From: Guillardia theta CCMP2712
Lineage: Eukaryota; Cryptophyceae; Pyrenomonadales; Geminigeraceae
DNA: 64,000 bases
NCBI RefSeq assembly: GCF_000315625.1
Contig: NW_005434672.1
Span: 735,909 to 799,908 of the forward strand
Reading direction: 5' to 3'
Every line of letters begins with the position of its first letter. The stretch's first letter is position 1. Made by a program: the position numbers and the translations under genes. Positions 10,733 to 21,257 of the stretch are shown in pieces. The notes under the pieces are model-generated. The model worked only from the letters and a program-made list of their open reading frames with translations, searched no databases and was not told where the DNA came from.

Positions 10733-13700
10733 TCAAACGCTCATGGCTAGACAGACAGTCTCCAGTTGCACAGCTCTCGTAGCCAGCATCGCCATCGTCC
10801 TCCTCTCCTGCAGCTGGCTGTGCAACGCGTCGACCTCCTCCAGCTTATTCAATCGCTGCAACGTGTCTTGGTCGCAACAAATTTGTTCCTCACCTGCTGG
10901 CTCGTCAGCTTACTCGTCCTCCCTCAGCCAACAGCTCGCGCACCTGAGTCTAAGAGGCTGAGGATGCGCCGGATGCTCCTCGCCGCCTTCATTGGCATCT
11001 CTATGACGTACATGATGTACTCCTTGGACTGCCGAAGGAAATTCCGCACAAGGTGCTCCCTGCATGATCGTTATCGCTGCTCTCGCTCCTCCTCCTGTGG
11101 TACCTGGCCGCGTTGTAAGACAGGGTTGGGTTCTTTGACAACAGCATGATGTCGTCGACAGTCAACAAGTCGAGCTTCATCACCGCGTTAACCACGAGGA
11201 ACTGAAACGACAGAAGGTTCCTCGGGTTAAAAATTCCCAGCAAGAGCAGCGAGAGCTTTCTGAGGATAGTTGGAGAGTGCCTGAGGCTCAAGGCGTGACA
11301 AGAGAGTCGAGGTACTTCACCTCACCTGATGGAGATAATGTTGTTGTAGTCCTCGCTGCCCTCCACCTCTATCAGCGGATAGTTCGGGGAGCACAACCGC
11401 TCGCCGTCGACATAGAAAGCGAGCTGCAGCCGTACAAGTCATGCTCCCTTCTCCCCACCCGGAGGCAGGCGAGCAGCACGCGCACCTGATGCTGTCCAGC
11501 CGGGAGCTTGAGGGTGGTCCTGAACTCGTTGATGCCGTAGGCGAGGCGGTTCATCACAGTCTTCTTGCTCCACTGGTTGTAGGAGTCCACCAGCACCACC
11601 TAGACTTGCTCTCACTCAAGAGCTCCAGAGGGAGGCGGGCTTACCTCCTTGGGATGGCAGTGCGGGGGCATGTCCGGGGTCGTCATCCAGTTGATTTCCA
11701 GCTCCTGCCTCGTGACAAAGTCCAGCAAGTTCCTCCGAGCTGCCGCGATCTGCTCGCTGACGGAGCTGAGGCATCCCATGGGAACCTGCAGGAGGTTGCC
11801 GCAGAAGCGACGGACTGGAGAAGTTTTCTTGACTCCCGTGTCGAGGACGAGGAGGAGGTTCACATCGCCCTCGTCGGACCAGAAGGGAACTTTGACCTGC
11901 CTGTCAACTTCCACGTCCTCGTCAAGGTACTGCCGGGGGATCCGCTCGCTCAGAGGATGCAGCGAGAGTTTGAACACGTCCTCGATGATCATCTTGTTGT
12001 ACCCCAGCGAAGTGTCGAACCGGCGGAAACAGCCGCTCTCCCACACCCGCGTCTTCCTCCTCCAGCCTTTTCGCTGCAGGAAGTACTTGTACCACACTTG
12101 TCCCACATCTAGGAGAGGGTGAGGGTCAACGCCGAACGCGAGGAGAGGAGGGGCAAAGGAGGAAGAGATGAAGCAGCAGTTAAAAGGAGGAGAAGATACC
12201 AGACTTCTGCTTGAATGATGATGTCCACAAGGTCGATCCTCGGAGTGCAAGGACTCCCTCTCCCCTCGTCGCCATGGCGATGGTGTTGTTTCTCCGCGCG
12301 AGCTTCATCTTCCTCTCTCTTCGCTTTCGGTTCTTGTCATTACCGTAGAACTCGCAGACGAAGAGCTCCCATTGAGACTCGTCGACCTCGAAGTTGTGAG
12401 TGACGGCGTACAAGTCCACTTGAAGGAACTCATGCTTCATCATCTTCTCCTCCAGCCTCCTCTTCCCGTCCTTCACTAGTTCCACCGCCAGCTCGAACGG
12501 CCAACGCATCGTCCTCCTACCCACTCGTGCGACTGCGGGCAAAGTCAATAAAGCAAGCACGGAGTTGAGGGAAGTACGTTGAGAGACGAGAGCTGCTGAC
12601 GTCACGCTCCCCTTGCCGATCGTCTTGGAGGCGATGGTGGACAGCAGCTTGTAGAACCTGCGGTAGGGTCAACGGCGGCTGAGAGGCCGAGAGTTCACCA
12701 CGATTGGAACAGGAAAGGCTTCGGAAAGAAGATGGTGGAGGTCCAGGCAAGCAGCGATCGTAAGTTCCTGAAGCCGTGAAGGAGAGGCAGCGCAAGGTTC
12801 CGGGCAAAAGTGACGAGCAATGACCTGGGACGACGGGCAAACATGTCAGAGGGAGGGAATTGAAAAGCAGAGGGAGCAGGAGCCTCGGGTCACCTCAGGA
12901 GAAGGAAGGGATTGAGCTTCAGTGCAGACGACATGGTCCAGGTGAGCGCATGATCAGAGGAGACGAGAAAGAGACGCGCGGCAGTGAAGGAGAAGAGAAG
13001 AGCGAAACCCAGAACGCTGGACGTCACGTCGAGCGAGGTGTACATGACCTCCATCTGCCGAGTCATCAGCAGGAGACGCAACGTCTCATGACTGACTCAC
13101 CTGGAGGGCGAGGAAAGGATCGATCACCGCGTACTGCAGCCTCACGGGCAGTAGCGAGACCTTGCAGGCAGCGCGGCCGACGAACCCGACGGGGATCGCA
13201 ACGACCTTCAAGATCTGAATCGCCTGGGAGAGGACGGGGACTGAGAGCCGCCGCGCTGCTTCCGTCCTCGCAGGTTCCGTCCTCGCAGGTTCCGTCCTCG
13301 CAGGTTCCGTCCTAGCAGCCTCTGTCCTTGCTGCTTCTGTCGGACATGGTTGATCGCCTTCTGATACCATGTTCGAGGGGTAAGACTTTTCTCTCTTCAC
13401 CTTCACCTCTCCCTCCTCCAGCTCCTCTGCCTGCGCTTTCTCGCTACCCCGGCCCGGCGTGAGCGAGCGGCTGCGCCGCTCCAGCGTCATGACGAGAGTG
13501 CAGCCTAGCAAACCTTCTCCTTCCCAGCGGGAGGGAACCACCTTGACGTAGCGCAGGTACCCGTTGGAGCCCAAGACAACCATGACGAGCGGCTTATTCT
13601 CGTGCTGGTTGATCTCCTCCACCAGTGCTGTGTTGCCCTGCTTCTCGATGACGCTGAAGTCCACTCGCCCTATGGAGATGAGCTTCTCTCCCGAGACCAG

Positions 13701-14141
13701 CCCAGCGTTGGCTGATGGGGAGTTGGGTATGACGTCGTGAATGATCCCCAAGATCTCATTCGAGAACCTCTCCTCCTCCTCCTCCTCCTCCTTGTCTGTA
13801 GACGTGCAAGGGGAGAAGTTCTCGGACATGCTTCGCATCGCCTTCTCTCTGTGCAACCCCTTAGACATGGACAGGGCCTTTGGCCTGTACATGCGCAGTG
13901 AAGAAGAAGACATCGAAGACGCCATCTGGATGCCCTGAGCCGTCTTGCTGCACCCAAAACATAAGATAATAGACAAGAAGATACAGGTCCATGCGGGGAG
14001 CGCGAGCAGATGACTCATGAAGCGATTTGGAATTTGAATTCTGCTGGGATGACGCTTGTTTCTGTTGGAATCAGCAGAGCTCATCCTGATTGTAAGCTGA
14101 TTTACTCGCAGCTGCCTATCAACCGCAGTGCCATCACTCAT
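10733..14141 (-). CDS. Signal-anchored PDZ protein with C-terminal CBM48 domain
   Basis: Eleven exons fit in phase, with upper ends at 14141, 13054, 12824, 12657, 12532, 12108, 11599, 11423, 11280, 11059 and 10866; the sum is 947 residues. A Met near residue 42 precedes a strong hydrophobic segment (LLALPAWTCIFLSIILCFG), so translation may start there. A Ser-rich basic stretch follows. Residues about 131-210 form a PDZ domain close to that of PSMD9/Nas2 (NSPSANAGL then SRWEGEGLLGCTLV). Then comes an acidic linker with TEPAR repeats. A membrane-like region (SSVLGFALLFSFTAARLFLV) and an unrecognised middle follow. At about 736-810 sits an AMPK-beta/CBM48 glycan-binding fold (VVLVDSYNQWSKK ... 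LPAGQHQ ... FYVDGERLCSPNYP), then a helical tail. CBM48 domains bind starch or glycogen. A starch-related role in the plastid/periplastid area is an inference. Confidence 0.7.
13255..13340 (-). repeat. In-frame 15-bp tandem repeat (TEPAR/TEAAR)
   Basis: About five to six 15-bp units, near-identical to GTTCCGTCCTCGCAG on the plus strand, encode TEAAR/TEPAR pentapeptides in the linker of the PDZ-CBM48 protein. The unit length is a multiple of three, so copy number can change without frameshift. Confidence 0.8.
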
Positions 14142-14479
14142 TCGTGTAATAGCGGCGGAGGTCTCTGTTTGATAGCTGTTCCAGCAACAACATGGAGAGA
14201 CTGAAGGATCTCAGTGAGCCTTTTCCCGCAATACAGAAGGAAACTGTGATGTGAAAAAAGTCTTTCTCTCCCCCCCTCTTCTCTTGCAACCCTCGTACTT
14301 TAAACCTTCCCTTCGAACTCTTCAAAGGTCGTCGACCTGCTGTCTCTCTGTCTTTCAGTCTTGCCCACCTTTGAGAGTCTTTCAGCGGTGATGCTCATGT
14401 CTCCTCCTGCTTCACGGTTCTTCTCCACTGACTCCGACCTCCTCCTCTGCTCCACTCCTCCCCTTTAGCTCCCAACACC

Positions 14480-14735
14480 CGCCATGGCGAAGCAAAAACG
14501 TTTTAATTTTAGAATATTTTTGTTTAGAGTTGGAAATATCTTTTAATATTTTTACTTTGTATCTGTACCCGCTCATTCAAACAAAACATTTTTAAAAGAT
14601 AGATATTGGTACTAGAGCTTACTAGGAGGACCCCAGCCTGGATTCAACACCTTATAAAAGTACTTATGAAGAAGTACCTCACAAACTTCATACAAACACT
14701 TTTAAAAATCGTTTTACAGCACTGTCTTTGTTACG
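14480..14735. other. AT-rich spacer
   Basis: The divergent space between the PDZ-CBM48 gene (5' end 14141) and the coiled-coil gene (5' about 15213) contains this AT-rich block with TTTTAAT, AATATTTTT and TTTTAAAA words. It is followed by a GC-rich island at about 14752-14865 and a C-rich stretch to about 15120. No exon is supported. Confidence 0.4.
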
Positions 14736-14751
14736 TTATAGACCCCTACCC

Positions 14752-14865
14752 CCCACCTTCCCCGCGAGACCCGGCGGCCCCCACTCACCAGCCTGCCATT
14801 GTCAGTGCCAGTGCCACCGGGTCCACGGCCCGGGTCCGCGGGATCCGGGGGGGCCGGCTGATGAT
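14752..14865. promoter_or_regulatory. GC-rich island in divergent 5' space
   Basis: It has CCCGCGAGACCCGGCGG, GTCAGTGCCAGTGCC and GGGATCCGGGGGGGCCGG words. It lies between two divergent gene starts, like the island at 3186. Its role as a promoter element is inferred from position. Confidence 0.35.
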
Positions 14866-15212
14866 TTGAATCAGATTAATTCGTTCCAACGCTGCTTTCC
14901 CGTTTTTTGAAAAAGCGTGTAGCCTTTGCAGCATGCTGTTTTTGAACTGTCATGCCCTGAGGAGGGGAGAGGATGGGCAGGGGAGCTGTCGACGTGTTGA
15001 CACACTGATGTAGATCAAACAAGACAGCCTCCTGCTGCTCTGCTCCGCTCCCCACCCCTCCCCACTCGCCTCGTCTTTCCTCTCGTCCTCTCCGTTTTTC
15101 GTCTCCCCTCGTTCCCTTTACTTCCTACTACCGTACTTAAAGCAATGAAGCCCTTCTCTAACCTTGATGTGACGTGCTGCTACAGATTTTCTAGGTGACT
15201 GTGTGAACAAGG

Positions 15213-18176
15213 ATGAATTCTTGGTCATCGCAGCTGCGATCTCCCCTGCGTAATGTAAGTGAAAGAGCTAACGGGGAGGCCAGCGCAACCTCTGCGAGAG
15301 TTTCTTTTGTGACTTCTGACTGCCGTTCAGCCTTCATCCCCCTTGCGCTCTCCCACACGGAAGAAGATTAACCCTGTGGGTCCCTGACTTGTCTTTCAGT
15401 CGAGTCCGCAGCTGTCGGCAAAGCTGAGCGCATTGCGCTCACTTTGCAGGCACTGCTGGGCGACCTCGACGGCTGCAGCTGATCGACAACTTGTGACACA
15501 CTCTTGGCAGTTACGAACCAACGAGACTGTGATCGAGGGAGCTCAGTCCCCCAACCGTAAGAACAAGGTCACTGCTGATGTAAGGTGTGCTCTCCCGGAT
15601 ACCAGAATGACCCGGGTGAACAGGATGGTACGGACAAGGGCGTCCTCTCTCCGAGACGAGTGCTGTCCAACGTGAGCTCCTCCTTGTCACCAGAGCTACT
15701 CGTTCTCAGTTTGCTACAGATTTCCAACTCAGCTCATGCGTCGACCGAGGACGCAGAGCTGAAAGAGGTCCTGAGCGAGAACCGCTCCCCGACCCGGGAG
15801 ACACGACGAGAGCTCTTCGAAGCTTCATCGATGACGTCATCGGGCATCGAGCCTTTCTTTCCCTGGTCGCCAGAAGATACTCCGAGGAAGACCCCGAAGA
15901 GGAGATCCATCCTCCTCAGCAAGAACAAGGACGTCATCGACCAGTATCGTGCCTCTTTCGATGGGTCCGACTCCCTTCCCCCGGTCCTCAATGCAAGCAA
16001 GGCGATGGTGGACGCCCTGATGCAGGAGGGAGAACTGGTAGCCCAGCTCCAACAAGACCTCAAGCAAGAGAAGATCCTGCGAAGCTCGATTCAAAGTGAG
16101 CTGGAGGGCATTCTCTCAGCTCTCGTGCAGCTCTCCGAGGACGTGGCAGACCTCGAGTCCAACATGCCGTCGGCGCGGGAGACGGCGAGTGACAAGAGGA
16201 CGCTGAACAAGCTGAGAAAGATGCTCGCTCAGCACGAGCAGCTCTTTCAGCTCCTCTGCTCTCACGTGGAGACGAAACAAGTATTGGAATACCTCAACCA
16301 GACTGGGCTCAAGGATTCCAAAGTCTCCCGCCACAGCATCGACATCTTGACGACCGTGTCGGAGGACGAGGAGAGCTCAGAAGACAAGGAGCTCGGGCAG
16401 AACCTCTTCCTCGTTGTCAAGCTGCGGCAGGTGCAGGCTGCTCTTCCCCAGCTGATAATCCAGCTCACCCTGGAGATGCAGGAGCTTGATGCTGCTCGGT
16501 CGGAGGCTGAGGCTCTTCGACGTACCGCCGACTCGTGCTGGGTGCGCGAGCAAGCGGCAATGAAGAGGATCGAGGAGCTGGAGGTGAAGAGGATCGGGGG
16601 ATGTCAGCAGGCCTGACGGCAGGGCAGGCAGAGAACAAGGAGCTGAACCAGTTCACGGAGCAGATGGCTCAGGCCCACACGCGACTCACTGCAGGAGTCC
16701 AAGAGCTCCAGGAGAAGCAGAAGAAGATGGTTCCTCGTGAGCGCCTGGACGAGGTGACACTGCCGTCTGGTCCTCTGCCTCTCCCCGCTGCTGCTGCTGC
16801 TACCCTCCCACTGATGCGCTCCCTCCTCCTTCTCCCGCAGGTCCTTGAAGAGCTGGAGGAGATGAAGACGGAGCAGCAGACGATGGTCCCCCACCTCGAC
16901 GCGCTGCTGAGGGAGCTGGAGGAGCTCAAGGGCGAGCGAGACAAGATGCAGCAGAAGAGCGAGCAGGTGACTTGCGCATCCGAGGGGGGGAAGGGAGAGG
17001 CTGAGAGCGAGTGGCAGGAGCGAGCGCTTGCGCTCTCGGAAGTGAAGGCCCTCAAGGAGGATGCGGAGGAGATTCAGGCGGAGCTGCATCAGCACATGGT
17101 GGCCGTGCAGGAGGAGGGCAGGAAGTTGGAGGAGAAGCCTGAGGAGGGAGGCGGGGAGGAGTCGAAGGAGCAGGCGTTCGACCTGATCGTGGAGGAGGTG
17201 CTGCAGGAGCAGGGCTGCATTTACGATGGTATCCGAGAGAAGCTGGACGCTATCCTGCAGCGGTACAAGGCGATTGGAGAAGAGATGGAGGAGGCGAAGA
17301 GGAGGGAGGCAGAGCTGCAGGACAACGTGGGCAAGAGCTCGGAGGTGAAGACCCTGGAGGATGAGCTCGAGTACCTGCGCGGCCGCAACGAGGAGCTGCA
17401 GGCGGAGCTGAGCTCCACCAGCCAAAGGTGTCAGGCGCTGCAGGAGAGCAGCGAGCTCCGGCTGCACGAGCTGAAGAGAGAGGCGTTCATGCTGAGCAGC
17501 CAGAAGATGGAGGAGATGGAGAAGTTGCACTCGGAGGCCTACGATGTGCTTACCAAGAGGATCGAGTTCCTTCAGGAGGTACAGGAGCACCTCCCCCTCC
17601 TCCTCTCCCCATCTTCTTCCTACTCTCCTCTCCTCTCCTCTCCTCTCCTTTCTTGTCACCCTGACAGCGGGATTTGCGCAGGAGCTCGCTGAGAAGGGAG
17701 AAGACATCAACGAAGACTCGCTCCTATGCGACACCCCACTGGTAACCTCCTGTAACCTCCCCCTTCCCTCCCCCTTCCTTCCTTCTTTCCCTCCCTCATC
17801 TGACCTTGAACCTTGTCAGGGTGAGGTCTGGTTCTCGCCAAGGAAGAGGAGGAAGGAGGCTCCCCCATCGCCTCCATCGGCCAAGAAGCAGCTCTTCGAC
17901 GAGCAGGAGCAGGTGAATCATCGCGGCTGCTCCTTTCCTCTCCTCATCCTGCTGCAGCTCCTTACGGTCACTCCCTCGCCACATTCGCAGCTGTTCACGA
18001 GCAGGAGACTCTTCCTCCCCATCTTCATGGCCGTCCTGGTGATCGCTGCTGCTCCTTCCTCCGTTGCCCCTCACACGTTCATCAGGCACTTCTCCTCCTC
18101 CCCCTTTTCAGCGGGCCAGAAGCCTCGCAGCTTCACCCGCTCATCTTGTGACCCTCATGATGTTTCAAGCTTCTAA
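15213..18176 (+). CDS. Long coiled-coil protein with C-terminal membrane anchor
   Basis: A probable first exon (MNSWSSQLRSPLRN, 15213-15254) ends at a GTAAGT donor. The next exon opens after TTTCAG at 15399. The joins between about 15540 and 15670 are not fully settled. From about 15670 the frame is clear: a Ser-rich head (SPTRETRRELF, PFFPWSPEDTPRKTPKRR), then more than 500 residues of heptad-rich coiled coil. Short in-frame introns run through it, for example 'GTGACACTGCCG...CGCAG' near 16755-16840. Further exons (ELAEKGEDINEDSLLCDTP; KRRKEAPPSPPSAKKQLFDEQEQ) lead to a last exon with a hydrophobic segment, LFLPIFMAVLVIAAAPSSVA, and a 40-residue tail ending at 18176. The layout is that of a tail-anchored tether of Golgi or nuclear envelope. 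No family can be named. The tail lacks the PPPX end of classical KASH proteins. Confidence 0.65.
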
Positions 18177-18261
18177 CGGACATGTAAACTCAAGTAAAAC
18201 TTCTTCTTGCATCACAATCCGATCGATCACCTCGTGCTGACTTACTAAGTTACTATGACAA

Positions 18262-18362
18262 GTGCCTGAGCCCGGGCCGGCACTGAAAGTTCGGAACCCG
18301 GCCGGGCCGGTCGGACTCACGGTCGGACGAGAGGTTCACCGCGGCCCGGGATAGTCCGACCG
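18262..18362. promoter_or_regulatory. GC-rich island
   Basis: GCCCGGGCCGGCACTGAAAG-type sequence with several CCGGGCC and GGTCGGAC words, ending in an A run at about 18363. It lies after the coiled-coil gene and before the LRGG-leader gene at 18901. No coding exon is supported from 18177 to 18900. A G run at about 18460 and purine-rich DNA to 18650 fill the rest. Confidence 0.35.
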
Positions 18363-18900
18363 AAAAAAAAAAGAGCGGGGATGAGGGTGCCCATGGTGGG
18401 ACGGATCTAGTGAGGATCTACATGCATGAATTCTTTACTCATGAATGCTGGAAGATGGGGGGGGGGGGATCGAAGAGAGAGGAAGAGGAAGGACAGAAGC
18501 CGGTAGATGGAGTCAAGGGGAGGAGGAGAGATGGAGAGAGGCGAGAAAGATACAACGAGTGAGGAGATGACGGAAGAGGGGAGGCGGGGAGGAGTAGAAA
18601 GGGTTGAGAGGGAGAGACGGGTCAAGGCGAAGAGAGAAGAGAAGGAAAGGTAGATGATTTTCAATCATGGTGCACGGTGCTATGGCAAAAATCAGGAACA
18701 GGAACTAGGAGCAATGAAGACGTCATGACTATATGTTTCAGGGTGGATGTAAATTTGCGCAAGCATGTTACTGAGAACCCTCGGGACCTTGTTGGTAACC
18801 CCCTCCTCTGGAGATTACAAAGGTCTTACCTCGAACAGGAATTTATGGCACAAAGCCTGACCAGCTGAAGAGATACCGTGAGCTGATTCAATCAGGCGTG

Positions 18901-19995
18901 ATGGATGGTGGGGGATATAGAATGGGAGCCAACCGGATCTTGCAGCTGATGGTTTCATTGAGCTCTCTTCTGCTCGTGACTACCTACACTGGTCAACATA
19001 ATCAGATGCTGGACCTCAGGGGAAACCCCTGGATCGAGAGCACGGAGAAGTCGAGAAACTCGTTGTTGCGAGGACACCTGTTGGCTCACCTCAGGGGGGG
19101 AGCAAAGACGAAACCCACGAAGCCGCGGAGTTGGAAGGAGCAATCTGTACATCACCGCCGCATCCGACAGCGATCCATCAAGAAGAATCGCGGGAAGAAC
19201 TCTCAGAAAGCTTACCTGAACCCAGCGGCCCTGCGAGCGCTGCAAAAAGCCGATGACAAATCACGTTTGAAGCAGCTCGAGAAGAAAGACGCTGAGCGCC
19301 GACAAAAGAAGGCCAACCTGGTTGACACCGTCGAGCACAACGTGCGGGTAAGAAGCATGAAAGTGAAGGAGGAGGCGGACAGGAAGCGCGAAGAGAAGTA
19401 CCAGACGCTGGAGGATTACAGCGACTCGATCGAGCGCGAGCTCGAGGAGCTGCGGCAGAAGAGAGACGAAAACAGAGGCCTGGTGCTGCCTGACTGGCGG
19501 GAGGAACACCCCACGTTCTGGAAGGAAGTGGACGAGATGAACGAGGGAGAGACTGACCTTGACGACCCTGAGAAGGTGGAGGCACCTCGGCGGTTCTGCT
19601 CTCTTCCACCTGACTCGTTTCTTCAGGTTTGGAACGCTTACATCACCACCGGCAACACTTGGAAAGTTGCCGCCTATAACCGGATGATGATGAACCAGCA
19701 AACGTCGGAGAAGCAACTGGTGATTGGCCAACAGGCGCTCACGACGCAAGGGGATGGGTCAGGTGGAGGAATGATCCTTGCAGCACAGTCGGCACAGGAC
19801 ACCGGACCCATGGTCTTCCACGAAATCTCATCAGAAGATGTCAGGGAGGCAGAAGCTGAAGAGCGCAGGTTGGAGGAAGCCGAAGCCAAGCAGCTGGAAG
19901 AAGCGAAAGCACTGAAAGCGAAACGAAAGAAGGAAAAGAAAGAAATGGCGATTGAGATGCCCGAAGCTTCCCAGAAGAAGTTGACTTATGCTTAG
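18901..19995 (+). CDS. Signal-peptide protein with LRGG leader and charged coiled coil
   Basis: This is a single-exon frame of 364 residues from the ATG at 18901. A second ATG at 18922 would place the hydrophobic core closer to the start. The N-terminus has a signal-type core (LQLMVSLSSLLLVTTYTG). About 35 residues later comes HLRGG, immediately before a lysine/arginine-rich region (SWKEQSVHHRRIRQRSIKK). The rest is highly charged and mostly helical (KADDKSRLKQLEKKDAERRQ; REAEAEERRLEEAEAKQLEE), with a short non-repetitive part, FLQVWNAYITTGNTWKVAAY. The family is not recognised. The hydrophobic start implies entry to the ER or, in this kind of alga, the compartments reached through it. The LRGG motif matches four other leaders in the window. 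The real gene seems certain; its role is unknown. Confidence 0.75.
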   Translation: MDGGGYRMGANRILQLMVSLSSLLLVTTYTGQHNQMLDLRGNPWIESTEKSRNSLLRGHLLAHLRGGAKTKPTKPRSWKEQSVHHRRIRQRSIKKNRGKNSQKAYLNPAALRALQKADDKSRLKQLEKKDAERRQKKANLVDTVEHNVRVRSMKVKEEADRKREEKYQTLEDYSDSIERELEELRQKRDENRGLVLPDWREEHPTFWKEVDEMNEGETDLDDPEKVEAPRRFCSLPPDSFLQVWNAYITTGNTWKVAAYNRMMMNQQTSEKQLVIGQQALTTQGDGSGGGMILAAQSAQDTGPMVFHEISSEDVREAEAEERRLEEAEAKQLEEAKALKAKRKKEKKEMAIEMPEASQKKLTYA

Positions 19996-20411
19996 TTCTT
20001 TAAAACAATTCCTCAGAAGATGATAGCATGATGCAGTCGAGCTTGGTCACTTGACCAAGCTGCCACTGCCCCCCTCCTCAACAGCAGCTGCTGCAAGCAC
20101 TGCTAAGGGAGAAGGTACCTCCCTCTGCGCTTGCAATCCATGCTCATGTCTCGAAGCATCCGCTGCTGTGTCTCTGCTGGTCAAGTAGATTCCCTGTGGT
20201 GAACTCAGCGATCCACAAGCAGCTGACGGCGAATAACCTCAGGAGCGTAGCGAGGATGCTTCGGGCGGAAGGTGGTGCCTGTATTCGCCCACTTCTCCCC
20301 CCGATCGAGCACGAAGAAGTTATGCATCCTACTGAAGGGCCTCTCGAGGGCTCCGTCCTTGTGCTTCTGACGTATCTCCCTCAGTTGATTGAACCTCTCT
20401 GCCGCAAGGAA
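19996..20411. other. Convergent 3' spacer
   Basis: This lies between the 3' ends of the 18901 gene (plus) and the RWP-RK gene (minus). No domain-like open frame is seen; the plus-strand frame starting at 20196 runs antisense to the RWP-RK gene and is treated as its shadow. An additional 3' exon of the RWP-RK gene cannot be excluded. Confidence 0.4.
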
Positions 20412-21257
20412 TCAGCTCGTCACATTGCAGCCTGCCAGCAACTGACCTTTAAACCGCTCTCCATCCAGAACAAGATAGCATGCGTTAACAGCATCCCACG
20501 TCAGCACCTTGTTCTCCTTCACCAGGTGCTGGATGACTTGAGGAAGGGGAAGGTTCTGGCACTGCGAGTCCGTACGGTAGGGCCACTTCTTGATGCCCAG
20601 CCGTCTGCAGGCCGACTTCATGGCCGTGGGGGAAATCCCGAGCCTCCCAGCTGCTTCTTTGAGCGGGAGGCTGAAGTGCTCCCTGAGAGTACTCTCTCTC
20701 AGGACGACGGGCTCACCATTCCTGCGGTCCTGACCAGCCTTACGACGAGGGAAGATGGTGTTGACGACATCAGAGCTTGCATCCTCCGTCGACGACGACA
20801 TGGGGGACTGGGTTCGTGGCGACTCCTGGCCATCCGAGGGCTTCTGGTTGTCTTCAGAGGCCTCCGAGTCGAATCGACGATGCGAAGCGCTGAGTTCGCT
20901 CAGCTCGGCGGTTGCGCTGGGTTGAACAAGAGGTGATAGCGATGAGTCGCTTGCGTTGACGAAGACGCTCTTGTTCTTGATGGTCGCTGTCATGACATGG
21001 AGGAGCTTGTCAAGGGACTGGGGGAGCCCTGTGTCGCTCCTCCCCTCTCCCCTCTGCTCGGAGCTCGTTTGCACGCAGATCTTCTCCATCTCATCCCAGA
21101 ACCAGTGCTGTCTCTCCACATGGTAGGAGGTGAGAGAGCCGATGCTCGCAGCCTGAGACGGATACGTCAAAGGGGGAAGAGAGTTGCCCAGATGGATCAT
21201 GATCGATGTCCCGGCAGCGAACGAGCAGAACGAAACCTGAGGCACAGAGTCAGGCAC
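20412..21257 (-). CDS. RWP-RK domain transcription factor
   Basis: One open exon of 281 residues. An RWP-RK motif lies at about residues 190-240: FSLPLKEAAGRLGISPTAMK, then ACRRLGIKKWPYR. The family consensus in the last part is RWPYR(K); here it is KKWPYR. RWP-RK proteins bind DNA and in algae and plants control nitrogen responses and gamete or mating functions. The N-terminal part is Ser-rich and shows no other domain. A downstream helix (WDAVNACYLVLDGERFKGQ) has no clear family. I chose the first ATG at 21257. The sequence before it (CTTCCGTCTTG) gives no hint of an upstream exon, though one cannot be excluded. The target genes are unknown; nothing in the neighbourhood is clearly nitrogen related. 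Confidence 0.8.
   Translation of the reverse strand: MPDSVPQVSFCSFAAGTSIMIHLGNSLPPLTYPSQAASIGSLTSYHVERQHWFWDEMEKICVQTSSEQRGEGRSDTGLPQSLDKLLHVMTATIKNKSVFVNASDSSLSPLVQPSATAELSELSASHRRFDSEASEDNQKPSDGQESPRTQSPMSSSTEDASSDVVNTIFPRRKAGQDRRNGEPVVLRESTLREHFSLPLKEAAGRLGISPTAMKSACRRLGIKKWPYRTDSQCQNLPLPQVIQHLVKENKVLTWDAVNACYLVLDGERFKGQLLAGCNVTS

Noticed and set aside
16604-17734. Minus-strand frame of 376 codons antisense to the coiled coil
   Set aside because: It is Leu-rich only because the sense strand encodes Glu/Lys heptads; a typical shadow frame.
20196-20936. Plus-strand frame of 246 codons
   Set aside because: It is antisense to the RWP-RK exon, which has a clear domain.
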